A stretch of DNA of 64,000 nt, from assembly GCF_963662255.1 (NCBI RefSeq), contig NC_085047.1:93317619-93381618 (forward strand), written 5' to 3'. Under the pieces are notes generated by a model. It ran no database searches. It was not told the DNA's origin and worked only from the letters and a program-made list of their open reading frames with translations. A program made the position numbers and the translations under genes. Positions 25,601 through 36,500 of the stretch are shown here, piece by piece; positions within the stretch are counted from its first letter, which is position 1, and every line of letters begins with the position of its first letter. This DNA is from Cinclus cinclus. Taxonomy: Eukaryota > Chordata > Aves > Passeriformes > Cinclidae.

Positions 25601-27466
25601 CTACATCTGGGAGGCTGCTGATTTCTGTCTTGTGTCTGCAGAAATTACGCTGACAACTTTGTTGGATGGCCCCTTCTCTCTTCTCTCACAGCTCTCTTCT
25701 TTCTCAGCTCTCTTCTCTCTCAGTAAACGGGCACGTGCTTCCAGCTTAAAGGTGGGCTCACCATCCCACTTCCTCATGTCTTCCCCCTGATCACACAGAA
25801 AGAACCACAGAGCACCACGTGTCATGTGTCTGGGGCTCTCTTTTGCTCTGATCAGGGCAGGAGAAGACTGATTTCTTGGACTACCCTTGACAGAGGTGCT
25901 GGCCTGTAGGGATGAGGAGGTAAAAAAAGTTTCTTCTAAGTTTTGGAGCCAAAAAGATGCTCTCCCTACAGCTGGTGTCTCCATTTCTGGGTAATACATT
26001 GCTGCCAAACTGTTAGAATATGATGCAGGGGCACTTTGAATTACCTTCCTCCACATGGCCATTGTGCAAGGGACATCCTCTGGATCTTTAGAGATGTTGC
26101 CATTTTTTAGATCACTATAGATGATTTCCAGCACTGCTAATTCTCTCAGGTACTGGATACCTTCATCTGCAGTGGTCCACCTTCCTGGGGAGTTCACAAG
26201 ATCTTCCTTAAATGGATGTTTGGCCTTCACACTTGAGAGGAGTCGTCTCCAGAGACTGCAAACTGCTGTCTCTCTTCCAATTCCTCTGTCAATTCCCCGA
26301 TCTCTAGCAAGGGATCCCAGCTGTTGGGCTTCCCAGCCTTCCAGCAGGTGACCATCAGCCCCACAATCCCAGCATCGCAGCAGCCAGGCAGAAATCCGCT
26401 CACCTGGCTGGCGGCTGTAATTTTTCTGCAAGTCTTGAAGTTCCGATGATGACAGAGACTGGGTAATTTCTGTTTCCTGTTTGAATTCTTTCACTCCTTT
26501 TTTTGATTTATTTGTTGAAGGACTGGTTTCTTGATCAGACCTTTCCTTTCCTGATGATTCTTCTTCTGCTTCTTCTTTTCCTTTTTCTTCTTCCTCTTCT
26601 TTTCCTTCCTTTTCTTTTTCTTCTTCTTCTTCTTCTTCTTCTTCTTCTTCTTCTTCTTCTTCTTCTTCTTCTTCTTCTTCTTCGTCTTGTCCTTCTTCTT
26701 CTGTTTCTTCTTTTACTTCCTTTACTTTTTCTTCTTTTTCTTCCTTTTCTTCTTTTTCTTTTTCTTCTTTCTTTTCTTTTTCTTCTTCCTCTTCTTTTTC
26801 TTCTTCTTCTTCCTCCCTTTCTAATTGACAATAAGGACTTGTAGCTTCCCTTTTCTTTTCCATTACAGGGACAGTTTCAGTAGCTGTTGTGGTCTGTGCT
26901 CCTGTCTCAACCATCATGTCCTCGAACACAATTTGGGTCCCTGCCTCAGTCACAGTCCTTTGAGAGTACTGAACTGTGGCTCGGTAGGCACAGGCCAGGC
27001 CCCAGCACAGGGCGAGGAGCTGCTGGTTTTCATTGGGTTGGGCAAGGCACCCCTCTATCAGCTCACGGATCAGTTTGTCAGGGTTGATTATCTGCTCAGG
27101 TGTGAACTCCCAGGCAATGGGTGGTGATAACCGCCCTAGGAACCTGCCCAAATCCTTCCACACACCCTGCCACCCAGAAACTGACTTCTTCGGGGAACGC
27201 TTTGGTATCACCTCACTCAAAATTTTTCTCATACACCACCATGACATCAGATTCCACAAACCCCATGATATGCTTACAGTACTAACTAAACAGATCATGT
27301 AAGGATGAACAAGGACTGCTGGAGCCTGCATAATAAAAGAATCCACATCAATTCCGGGTAGGAAGAGAGAGATGTATTCCCTCATTGTCTCCACAAGATA
27401 GCTCCCCCAGCACAGCAAGGCCATCAATGCCAGGGAAAAGCATAGAGCCATTGTTTGTATTAACAT
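25601..27466 (-). CDS. Retroviral gag-like open frame with glutamate-rich expansion
   Basis: An uninterrupted 621-codon frame runs from the first ATG (27466) to a stop at 25603-25601. The second ATG is at 27451, and the frame is also open upstream to about 27526 without an ATG. Residues 6-25 and about 56-78 are hydrophobic, with many Leu, Met and Trp, and could span a membrane. About 215-310 is almost entirely Glu and Lys, encoded by GAA/GAG repeats including 22 consecutive GAA codons. About 340-560 holds a gag-like core with YLRELAVLEIIY, MWRKVIQSAP and FFLCDQGEDMRKWDG. I see no CCHC zinc knuckle; a lone WDCGADGH segment is not one. In retroviruses gag makes the capsid. By family resemblance this is gag of an avian endogenous retrovirus. 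Expression is unknown, and an open frame in an old copy may be chance or selection. Confidence 0.75.
   Translation of the reverse strand: MLIQTMALCFSLALMALLCWGSYLVETMREYISLFLPGIDVDSFIMQAPAVLVHPYMICLVSTVSISWGLWNLMSWWCMRKILSEVIPKRSPKKSVSGWQGVWKDLGRFLGRLSPPIAWEFTPEQIINPDKLIRELIEGCLAQPNENQQLLALCWGLACAYRATVQYSQRTVTEAGTQIVFEDMMVETGAQTTTATETVPVMEKKREATSPYCQLEREEEEEEKEEEEEKEKKEEKEKEEKEEKEEKVKEVKEETEEEGQDEEEEEEEEEEEEEEEEEEEEEEKEKEGKEEEEEKGKEEAEEESSGKERSDQETSPSTNKSKKGVKEFKQETEITQSLSSSELQDLQKNYSRQPGERISAWLLRCWDCGADGHLLEGWEAQQLGSLARDRGIDRGIGRETAVCSLWRRLLSSVKAKHPFKEDLVNSPGRWTTADEGIQYLRELAVLEIIYSDLKNGNISKDPEDVPCTMAMWRKVIQSAPASYSNSLAAMYYPEMETPAVGRASFWLQNLEETFFTSSSLQASTSVKGSPRNQSSPALIRAKESPRHMTRGALWFFLCDQGEDMRKWDGEPTFKLEARARLLREKRAEKEESCERREKGPSNKVVSVISADTRQKSAASQM
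26569..26683. repeat. 115-base pure pyrimidine tract with (TTC)22, coding for poly-Glu on the minus strand
   Basis: The plus strand is uninterrupted C/T from 26569 to 26683. Bases 26618-26683 are 22 perfect TTC units, read as GAA codons by the gag-like frame. Less pure repeats continue to about 26820. Confidence 0.95.
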
Positions 27467-27595
27467 GTTCCCAAACTCAGCAAAATAAAGAGATAAGCAG
27501 TGCAGCTGACAAACTGCGTTCCTCACAGGAGCTTGCTACTGGGTAATTAATACTGCTATAGCATGCAATATACATAAATAGGTGGTGTTGTCTCA

Positions 27596-27613
27596 CCCCC
27601 TCATCAGACACCA
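27596..27613 (-). other. Candidate primer-binding site of the retrovirus
   Basis: Eight bases past the 5' LTR the minus strand reads TGGTGTCTGATGAGGGGG. TGG is the expected start of a site pairing with a tRNA CCA end. I cannot match it to a particular tRNA with confidence. Confidence 0.45.
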
Positions 27614-27621
27614 AAAAGGAC

Positions 27622-28194
27622 TGTGGTGAGTTGACTCGGGCTGGATGCCAGGTGCTCACCAAGACACACAATCACTTCTCCTCAGCTGGACAGGGGAGAG
27701 AAAAATGAGACAGAAGACAACTCGTAGGATGAGATAAGGCAGGTCAGCAAAGCAAAAGCGAAAGGCTGCGCATGCATGAGCAAAGGAAAAAAACCCAAAG
27801 ATTTTATTCTTTACTTCCCATCAGTGAGTGATGTCCAGCCACTTCCTGGGAAGCAGGACTTCAGGACACACAGCAGTTGCTCTGGAAGGCAAATGTTGTA
27901 AATAACGGATGTTCCCCACTTCCTCCTCTTTTTCCTAGCTTTTATATCCGAGCAGACGTCATATGGTATGGAATATTCCTTTGGTCAGTTTGGGTCAGCT
28001 GGCCTAGCTGTGTCCCCTCCCAAGACCTTGCCCCTGCCAGCCTGATGTGGGGGCAGAATGTTGGAGAGACAGAGCCGAGGCTGTGCCAGCCCTGCTCAGC
28101 AGCAGCCAAAACTCTGGAGTGTTATCAGTTCCTTTCCAGCTCCCAGTGCAAAGCACAGCACTGTGAGGGCTGAGCTCCATCTCACCCAGACCCA
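27622..28194 (-). repeat. 5' LTR of the endogenous retrovirus
   Basis: On the plus strand it runs from TGTGGTGAGT to CCAGACCCA. In the minus (sense) direction it has GATATAAAAGC (TATA at 27946-27941), followed 130 bases later by AATAAA (27808-27803). This gives a normal U3-R-U5 order with U5 ending at 27622. Confidence 0.88.
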
Positions 28195-31100
28195 ATGCAG
28201 GACCTTAAGCCACCTAAAGTTCTCAACTAAGAGCTGGAAATTTAAACACAGGTACCTGTTTTTAAAAGTTTGGTAACACCCACCTTTCTTCTCCTTCCAC
28301 CGTTGGCAAGCTATTTTATAAAGTGAACTGAAGGAAAAATTTAACCTGGGAATCCTGGCTGCAGCTGGGGTAATGCCACCAGGCACCCCAACCCCCCCCC
28401 ACCCCCGCAACTGTCCTGGCCACGAATGCAGCTTTTCTGCTGAGAGACAGGACAGAGATTTCTTTGCTTTTTTTTTAAACTGCCAACAAAAATAAATGCT
28501 TACTGGGAAAAGTAATCTTGGGAATGTAATCCTAAACTTGGGAGAAAACCTTAATACTGTTTACAGCACTTCCTATATGCACTGCATTTGCTCTGCTGCT
28601 CTTCCTTACCGTATCATTCCTCCTGTTTGTTACAGCTGGGACATCAGAAACAGCTGGGAAGGTAGGAAACTTCATAGATCATTATTAGCTTGATTATTTT
28701 TTGACATTACTCACACTACTCTTTTGATACTCACACTACTTTTGCTCACACTGCTTCTCATACTCAGAAATTATTAGCTCTTTTGAGCAATTCCTGCACA
28801 AAGGTGGGGGTGGGTTATGTACATATAGCAAATAGGCCACAAGAATGATGATAAATCTAACTAAAGCAATAGAATTCACTACAAAGATATTGTTTTGAAG
28901 CATCTCTTACAGATTTTTAAAATTATATTCTTTGAAACAGTTAACAGTTTTTTTATCTCTTTTGTTGTTATTACAATTTAAAATATTAACTAAAAATACC
29001 CTATGAAAAATTAACAGTGGAGCAGTCCAATACGATTGTACTTATTCTGCACACTCCGAGAAATTAGGATACAGGTTATCAGCAACTGTGCTTAATTAGT
29101 AAGAAACCTATTTAAACCTAATGATACGCATGGTCAAGGTTGCTGCTGCTCAGTGGAGACAGTAGTTCTGCTTGATTGGGGTGCTTTCAGATGGCATAAT
29201 TGTTGAAACTGATGCTCTGCTCTGCTGGTTCAGGCTTTCAGTAGTTCTCTCGCTGTCTCCATAACTTGCTGGGAACATTTTGCAATTGGAGCTGACATAG
29301 CACCCAAAGGGCTCCCTGACTGATGCCTCTTACTTCCCAGTTCATGCCTCCAGCACCAGTTCTGCACTGCCAGCTGCCCCACTGCACAACAAATCTGCTG
29401 ACAAGGACAGGGACGACTCAGGGGCAAGCTCTGCTGTCAGCTCCCTTGACTTGAGTGTTGAACCAGTGTTTTTCAGCAGCTGGAAGGACTTTATCATCAG
29501 CTCAAGGGTTCAGCAACACAATACAGACATACCTGCTACCCCTATCACACAGAAGAGCATCAATTACAGCTGTCTGAATTATTCCAATTAGAAGTTTAAG
29601 AAGTCTGTGACTCTGCTGCTGTGACTTCCTCCTCAGCAAACACCCAGTGATTTTTATACTTTGCATTAATGCTACAACACCTGAGACCTGTTTACTAGCC
29701 CGTGGGAAATGGAGATGAAGCCTTAGCTCAGCTCCTAGAAGAGCTTCCCTCACACTCAAAACCTTTTGTTGGCAGCCTCAGTGGGAAAGGGTCACCAAGA
29801 GAGTCACATGTTTTCTCAAACCCGGCAGATGATCTCCCCAAACCACTCTGCTGAGCAAAATAAGGAAGCTTGCAAAGTAGCTGATCCATCACGCAGAAAT
29901 AACAAAAATTGGCTCAAAAGATGGAACTGTTTTGCTGCCATTAAATTCACTGTGAATAACTAAGACAGCATTTTAGATAGAGTACCAAGGCCAGGACAAA
30001 GTTTGCACAGTCCGCAGCACTTGGCAGTGTGTCAGTATAACACAAGATGGCTCCACTTCCATCAACAAAGAGCTCAGTGCCCCTGCAGAGTCCCTTGCAT
30101 CCAACTGCCCGTGCCCATCGACTGAAACCAGACCTGTCAGGCTGTCCCGTGCCAGTCCACTCAGCCCCCAGGACCAAGGAGCAGAACAGCGTTGCAGCCT
30201 GTTCTGAGTTGGGAAGGTGACACAAGCCTGGGAAAAAGTGTGGAAAGAACGTTAACTCCAAGCTGCTTTACAGATCAGCAGCTGTCTTCAGCAGAAATGA
30301 GAGACCACGGCCAGCCTTCAGTAGCTGGAAATATTTAAGGACAGTGTAAATGTGCCTCTACTGATCCATCTATAGCTGAACATTCTTACCATCCTCTTTT
30401 GCATTTTTGTTATTTCCTTCTGGCTTATCACTTTCAAAACATCCCGCAGAATCAATGCAGACATTTTGTGAAAAAGGCTTGGTTTGAAACCTTGTCTGTA
30501 CCAGCTCCTATATAAAGTTTCACTGGGGTTTTGCTAGTACAAAAGCCCTTAGCTTTGCTGCTAAGTATTGATGTTCTCAGCATAGGCCGGTGGGAGAACG
30601 ACAGAACAGCTGAGGCAGAAACGACCAGAAACATCAGCATCAGCCACAACAACAGCAGGTGGAGGGAGAGAGGAGCAGGAAAGACTGGTAAGTGTGTAGG
30701 GAGAATGGAAAACAAGAAGGCTTTAGAGAAAAGATGAAAATAGAAGGAAGGGTAAGAAAGTAGAAAAAATATACACCAACCCTAAACCACCTTGGGAGCA
30801 GGAGACTGGTTCGGAGCAGGCACTTGCCTTGGGCAGAGGTGGCTCAGTGTAATGTGACAGTCTGTAGGCACAGGAAACACAAATTCAGATGCACACACTT
30901 AGTGCACCTATTTAGAAGTAAAACAGGATTACTCGTCACTGTAAACATGTCTGTCTGGCAGGGAATATCCATGCAAGGTGATGCAGTGCATTTTGGGGCC
31001 TGTCAGTACATCCGGAGTAAACAATGAACCCCTTCAGCTGTCTTGTGTTCAGCTAGATCTGAAACCTTACTTCCTACAGAAGGATCTTCTGGAATACATG

Positions 31101-31920
31101 GGGAGGAAAGACATCATTTCAGTGGTATGGTTTCACTGTTCAGGAAACAAAACAGCACCATTACACACGGAAAACGCTGTGTTCTTAAAAAAAAAAAAAA
31201 AAACGAAAAAAAACACCCCAGGCTCCCATCATTTTATGTGAGCCTTTTGCCTGATCCACTGGATTTCACAACCTTCACTTCCATGGCCTTCCTACTGCTG
31301 GTCCCGTTCCCTTCTCACCTGGATGAAGGCCTGCAGGGTGACAGGGAGATGAAATCTGCTCAGCCAGAATGCTGGTCACTCCAGCCATGCCGGTGAAGGA
31401 AACAGCCAGACCAAGCTTCACAATCCACCCAAGGGAAGAAAGAGGACTGGATACCTGTCATAGCACCTGGTCATAGCAAGTACATTTTTGTATGGGCTGA
31501 CCATGAAGAATAAAAAGGCCTGCCTGGGAATAGCTGCAGTAGTAACTTTGAAAATGCTGAAACTCAAAAGATCCCAGTAAGAAACATGGAGACATTTATA
31601 TCAACAGTGAAAAAAGCATTAAAACAACTGAACAAGACCAGCTCTGTACTACTGATTTTCAGATAAATATCTGGGTTTGGGAATGACTGCAAGCACAAAA
31701 TGAGAAGATTTGGATGAAAAGTTAAATGTTTTTTTGGCTTTCCTATGACCTAGCTGGCCATATGCTCTATGAAGATTCATTATCAGAACTGTAATTTGGT
31801 TACCACTACTACAGTTTCAGGGTTTCCAGCAGCAGCTTGCTGGAGCTGCTGAGGTTAAAGACGAATTTCTTGCCTTTTTTGAGCTATATGAATGATCATT
31901 AAACAAGATTGCTAAAGAAG
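28195..31920. other. Intergenic between the retrovirus and the ING1 3' end
   Basis: Contains a C-rich run (about 28390-28406), an imperfect tandem of TACTCACACTACT (about 28708-28740) and an A18 run near 31187. No gene or known element is recognised. Confidence 0.7.
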
Positions 31921-31941
31921 CAAACTGTCAAAGTCATTTCA

Positions 31942-31947
31942 TTTATT
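31942..31947 (-). terminator. ING1: ING1 polyadenylation signal AATAAA
   Basis: The plus strand reads TTTATT here, giving a canonical AATAAA in the ING1 sense. Cleavage would be expected 10-30 bases further, near 31915-31930. A second candidate signal is at 32427-32422. Confidence 0.5.
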
Positions 31948-32559
31948 TCTTAATATCACATCTGTACAATTTTCATACATACAGCAGGAAATGCACATTG
32001 GTTACACAATGGCATTTGGCTGCATTTCCAAGTATAATACAGTAAGTGCAACTCCACTTAAAATGTACATTTATACAACTTAAACAAATTAAGGATTGCT
32101 ACACCACTATCTGTGACAGTATAAAGCTTCATTTATGTTATGTCTCATTACTAAACCACTTCCTGGTTAAATATAAAACATATTCAATCATTTTAAAATG
32201 GCCTTTGTGGTAACTGGCCAGCATATAAAATATTTGTTGTTTAAAATTTAACCATTAACTTTTGTTTTAAAAAATAATCCTCTAAGCCTATTTAAACATT
32301 TGCTATTGAACTGTTATACTGACACTTTGTAGCAGGAACCAAATTTTACCCTCCTTTTGTTTGCTCTTGCTTAACACCAGAAGTGTTAACACCAGAAGTT
32401 ACATTTGCAATGTACTGCAGCTTTATTCAGATACAGCCAGGTGGTTAAAGTATTTAACAATTTTGCTCAAAAGGTAAATAACATTTTTCATTAAAGAAAA
32501 CAAAATTACATTTCAGAGATATGTATCAAAATTTTAATGGGTAGAGTGCTACCAGCACT

Positions 32560-32587
32560 AAAAAAAAAAAAAAAAAAAAAAAAAAAA
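32560..32587. repeat. 28-base A run in the ING1 3' UTR (U tract in mRNA)
   Basis: Pure A from 32560 to 32587, followed by A-rich sequence with single G interruptions to about 32610. Confidence 0.95.
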
Positions 32588-32870
32588 GAAAAAAAAAGAA
32601 GAAAAAAGAAATTAATTTATCTTTTAAGAAACATCCAAATATTCCTTTAATTTTACTTTTGGAATACATTGGTCCACAGACCACATTCTTGTTACAGCTT
32701 ACCAAATGAAAACCAAATTTCTTATTGCCGTCCCTGTAACAGGAATGGTTCAGTTTTAAACCTCCTTTTAAAAATATACATTTTACAATCCTTTCACCTC
32801 AACAAAGGTGACACTGACAATAAATACACTGGTTTGGTGGGTTTTTTCCTTCACTGTGAAAGTCTACAAA

Positions 32871-33574
32871 CTACCTGTTGTATGCCCTTTCCTTTTTAGA
32901 TTTCTCCAATGCCTTGTCCATAGTTTTCTCGTTTTCTCCCCTACATTTGGGGCAGTACCATTTGCCCTTTGGTTTATGGTTGAGTCCCACACAAGAGAAG
33001 TGAAACCATTCAATGGGGCACTCATCATTATCACATCCGATCATTTCTCCATAGGAGACTTGGTTGCACAAGCAGTATGTTGGCTCATTAGGGTCAATAG
33101 GAAGGTCAGGAGGAGAAGCTTCCCGCTCTGCTTTAGCCTTGGATCGTTTTTTCTTCTTGGATGTTTTTGCTTTCTTCTCCTTTGGTGTTCCTGAGGTGAT
33201 GTCATCATGATCATGATTATTAGAGGCATTTTCTCGATTCTCATTATTCCTTTGCCTCCTGGATCTCTTGTTGTTGGGCTTCTCAGCCTGTGTGATTGTC
33301 TCATTCTTCGACTTATCCTGGCTGGCTTTCCCGCTGTTTCCGGTAGTGTCATTAGTCTCTTGACAAGTCTCAAACAGTTCCATGTGGCTGTCCACTTGCC
33401 TTGTTCTGTTCTCAACAAGCTCCACCATCTGACTGACAATTTGGATCTTCTCGTCCCCCAATTCCTGACTCCGAATCAAGGCTCTCTGTATGCAGTGCAA
33501 CATTCTTCTCTTCTGCACAGCATCTGTCTCCCGTTTAAATTTTTCATAGTAATCATCCAGGTCCTTCAGAATCT
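32871..33574 (-). CDS. ING1: ING1 coding exon 2 (terminal)
   Basis: The acceptor on the minus strand is a pyrimidine-rich tract ending TTTGCAG, with AG at 33576-33575, and coding begins AGATTCTGAAGG. The exon holds the rest of the helical domain, the basic nuclear-localisation region, the PHD finger and the stop at 32873-32871. The open frame runs on into the intron, to about 33689, but that extension is intronic and does not resemble ING proteins. Confidence 0.96.
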
Positions 33575-36500
33575 CTGCAAAGAAGAAATAAAAACTATAA
33601 ATATTTTTCATAGGGAGAATGGCAAAACAAAACCTCCCATTTTTCCTTCCATACAGCAACAACTTCTTGTAACACACAGCACTGATCAAAGACAGATTCC
33701 CTGAAGCTTGTATCTGACAAGTGGCTCATGGCTCCACTGGACTACTTTTGATTTAGTTGGTCCCACAGGAATGGAATGCAAATGCTGATTTAGAAGAAAA
33801 AAGTGACTAAATAAGTTTTTATGTATGTTGATAATACTTCCCTTTAAACTTTTAGGTAATTAAAATAACTAACTAAAAAAATACACGCACCATCAGAAGT
33901 TCCAAGGTTAACTGCAAAATTAGAGGGGAAATAATTGGACATTTTCTGTATAACAACATCAACATTTTCAATGAATGACAAGAGTGGGAGAAAGGGAATG
34001 GGACAGAAAGAAAGCACAAAGCTGTGTAGAAGCAAATTGCTGGGTTATTTGACAGGAGACGCAGAAGCACCAAATACATGGTTTGGACCCAAAACTATTT
34101 CATCCAATACTGTCAAGCTATTTCTGCTGAAAATATGAGGTCATGCAAATCCCTGGACTGCAGAATTAGGATTGCAGTATCCAGGATGTTTAGATTATTT
34201 CCCACCTATACTTTCTGTGCTTCTGTAAAATATGTTGCTACTTTTCAAAACATAAAAGTATTATCTTCATTAAATATTTACTGCAGAGCAGGAGATGAAG
34301 TTGGAAGATAACATTACAGATGATAGGCAACAATGGCAGTAGCTAGAGCTTCTGCTTTAAAACATGTCACATCTGAATTGCATGTTAAGGATTGTTCTAA
34401 CAGTTTAGAAAAAAAATGTGCAAAGTATCTAAAGTTTCAGGAATGGCTATGGAAACCTATTTTTAAGAAGATGTTTTTGAGTTTCATTATGATACACAAA
34501 TCAACTACAGCATTCAGGACACTCAGCACTCCATGTATTAAGTCCTCAAAAACACATGGAATGTTTTTCCTGTATCTCCTTTCTTCTCTGAATTTTCCCT
34601 TTCTCACAGGCTAGCGCAGTCTATCTTAGAGAAACAAAATACACTGAGATATAAAATCTGACCTCAATTCCTCTAACAGAAATCAGGATCTCTCATATGT
34701 GCAAATGGCATTACAAAAACTTTTTAAAACTTTTATTTATTTATTTATTTATGTATTTATTAATAGGAGAATGTGACACATATGCAAACCAAGAGTTACC
34801 CTGTGGTTTAGGCTTTGTCTTTCCTGGGCAGAGTTTTTAAACATACACAATATCCAGTGAAGATGTGGAAATATTATGCAAGCTTTACTTCAGATTTTAG
34901 AGCTGCAGCTTCACACACTGGTTAAGCACGACCTGGCAGCTGGTTCTGCAATATAACCTATCCAACAAAATCAGCATTCTTATATGTTATTAACCATTTT
35001 AAGCAACTGGTGGATTTTTTTTTACCTACAAAGAAATCCCAAAATAAAACAATTAAAAAAATACAAAGAAGAAACCCAAGCACCAGATGTCACCAAAAGA
35101 TCCTTCAAACATACAGCAGATTCCACAATCAGGAAGGCTGAAGAAGCAGAGTTAATGATTTTCAGTGGCTGAAACGCAGAAGTTTTATGCTTTAAGCTTT
35201 GGCACTTGACTGATGTCATCAGTTTAACCCAACTGAATCTGGTGGGTGAGCATCCTCCACGAAGAACAGTTTGTCTCAACAGCACAAAACAATCACCGAC
35301 TGAAGTTCGGCGTTGGGAAAACTTCAGTTCTACCACGTCACCCTGCCATTCCCGGCCGGCAGCAGCTCCCGGCGCGGTACTGCTGTGCGGGAGAAGCCCT
35401 GGCTGCAGGCTGGGATCCTGCAGAGCGCGGCCCGGCACGGGCGTGTTTGGAATGTGAGACACGGAGCGGGAGCTGCCGCAAAGCCGAGGATGCTCAGCAC
35501 CGGCGTCGGGAGCGCGCTGCTCGCTCGGTGCCGAGAGAACCATCGCGGCGGCGGTGCTGCGGCTCGGGGCTGGCTGCAGCTGCCCGCCTCCGGAGCTCTG
35601 TTCACCGCAATTCCAGGAAAACCGCGCTCCCGCGCCGAGCTGCAACAGCGGCAGCGGAGAGCCGCGCTCTGAGCGGCTGGGCGAGCACGCGCTCCGAGCA
35701 TCACAAACGCCGCCCGACCGGGAGAAAACCGTGCCGCCGGAGCTTCACTCCGCAGCCTCGCGGGGGCTGAGGCACCGCGGAAGGACCGCGAGCGGGACAC
35801 GGGCGAGGGCCCGGCCCCCTTCCCGCCCCACTGCGGCGCCCGGGGCCACCCCGTAGGGGACGGAGCCGCCATTGTTCTCGGGCAGGAAACCGGGGCGTCC
35901 CCGCGGCGGTCCCGGGGGCGCGGGGGCCCCGCCCCCGCCGTCCCGACCGGGGCGAACAGACCCTCCCGGGGAAACGAACAAGTGATTGACACGGAGCAGC
36001 GGCCAATCACGGCTGGCGGGAGCGCGCTCGCGCCCGCCCCCTCCGGCCATTCACGAGAGAGGCGCGGCTGGAGCAGCGGTGCCCTCCCCCACGCCGGGAC
36101 ACGTCAGTCACCCTCCGGACGCCCAAGGCTGCCCCGCCCCCTTCTGCGAGCCCGGCCAATCAGAGCACGCCGGCCGGGGCCGGCCGAGATATTCAAATCA
36201 ACCCCACGGAAAAGTTGCTTCTGGAAACGTCACGAGGGGGCGGGGGCGCGAGACGGGTCGGCCCGTCCCCGGAGCCAATCCGCGCGAAGAGGCGGGGCGC
36301 GGCCGGCCCGTGGGACGCCCCCGCCCTATCAGCGCCCCCGAAGGGCGTGGCGAACGGTGATATGCTAACGAGAGGCGTCTATAAAAGGAGTACGGACGCC
36401 CCTTCCCAGCACAGCGCGGAGGTGCCCGCTGGACGTGGTTTTGTGGGGCGCGATGTCCGCCCTGCCCTTTTCTTCTCCTCCTACCCCGACAGCCCCCGCG

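Larger units (their letters stand above)
23309..28194 (-). mobile_element. Endogenous retrovirus, degraded, with two LTRs
   Basis: Two direct repeats of 572 and 573 bases with TG...CA ends flank a 3.7-kb interior. On the minus strand the order is 5' LTR (28194-27622), candidate primer-binding site, gag-like frame, protease/reverse-transcriptase remnant, integrase tail, purine-rich tract, 3' LTR (23880-23309). The LTRs differ at roughly one base in eight by eye, so the insertion is old. I find no env. No matching target-site duplication is visible (left flank ...CAAGGGTG, right flank ATGCAGG...). Pol fragments resemble a retrovirus family common in bird genomes; I do not assign a family name. 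It is defective. Confidence 0.92.
31921..32870 (-). other. ING1: ING1 3' untranslated region (inferred extent)
   Basis: About 950 bases of AT-rich sequence follow the ING1 stop and run to a minus-strand AATAAA at 31947-31942. A second AATAAA at 32427-32422 could give a UTR of about 450 bases. A pure 28-base A run on the plus strand (32560-32587) would be a long U tract in the mRNA. The 3' end is inferred from the signals, not from transcript evidence. Confidence 0.6.

Noticed and set aside
26503..26844. Long leucine-rich open frame on the plus strand
   Set aside because: It is the antisense of the GAA/GAG tract (TTC/CTT repeats read as Leu) and has no homology.
27467..27526. Upstream extension of the gag-like frame
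   Set aside because: It has no ATG; eukaryotic initiation is more likely at 27466 or 27451.
33575..33689. In-frame extension of ING1 exon 2 to the left of the acceptor
   Set aside because: The TTTGCAG acceptor and the perfect join to exon 1 show that this is intron.
35330..36010. Long minus-strand frame (226 codons) in the intronic CpG island as an alternative ING1 exon
   Set aside because: It is low-complexity Arg/Pro/Ala coding typical of GC-rich DNA. I found no donor that joins it in phase to ING1 exon 2, and it does not resemble the mammalian long-isoform N-terminus.
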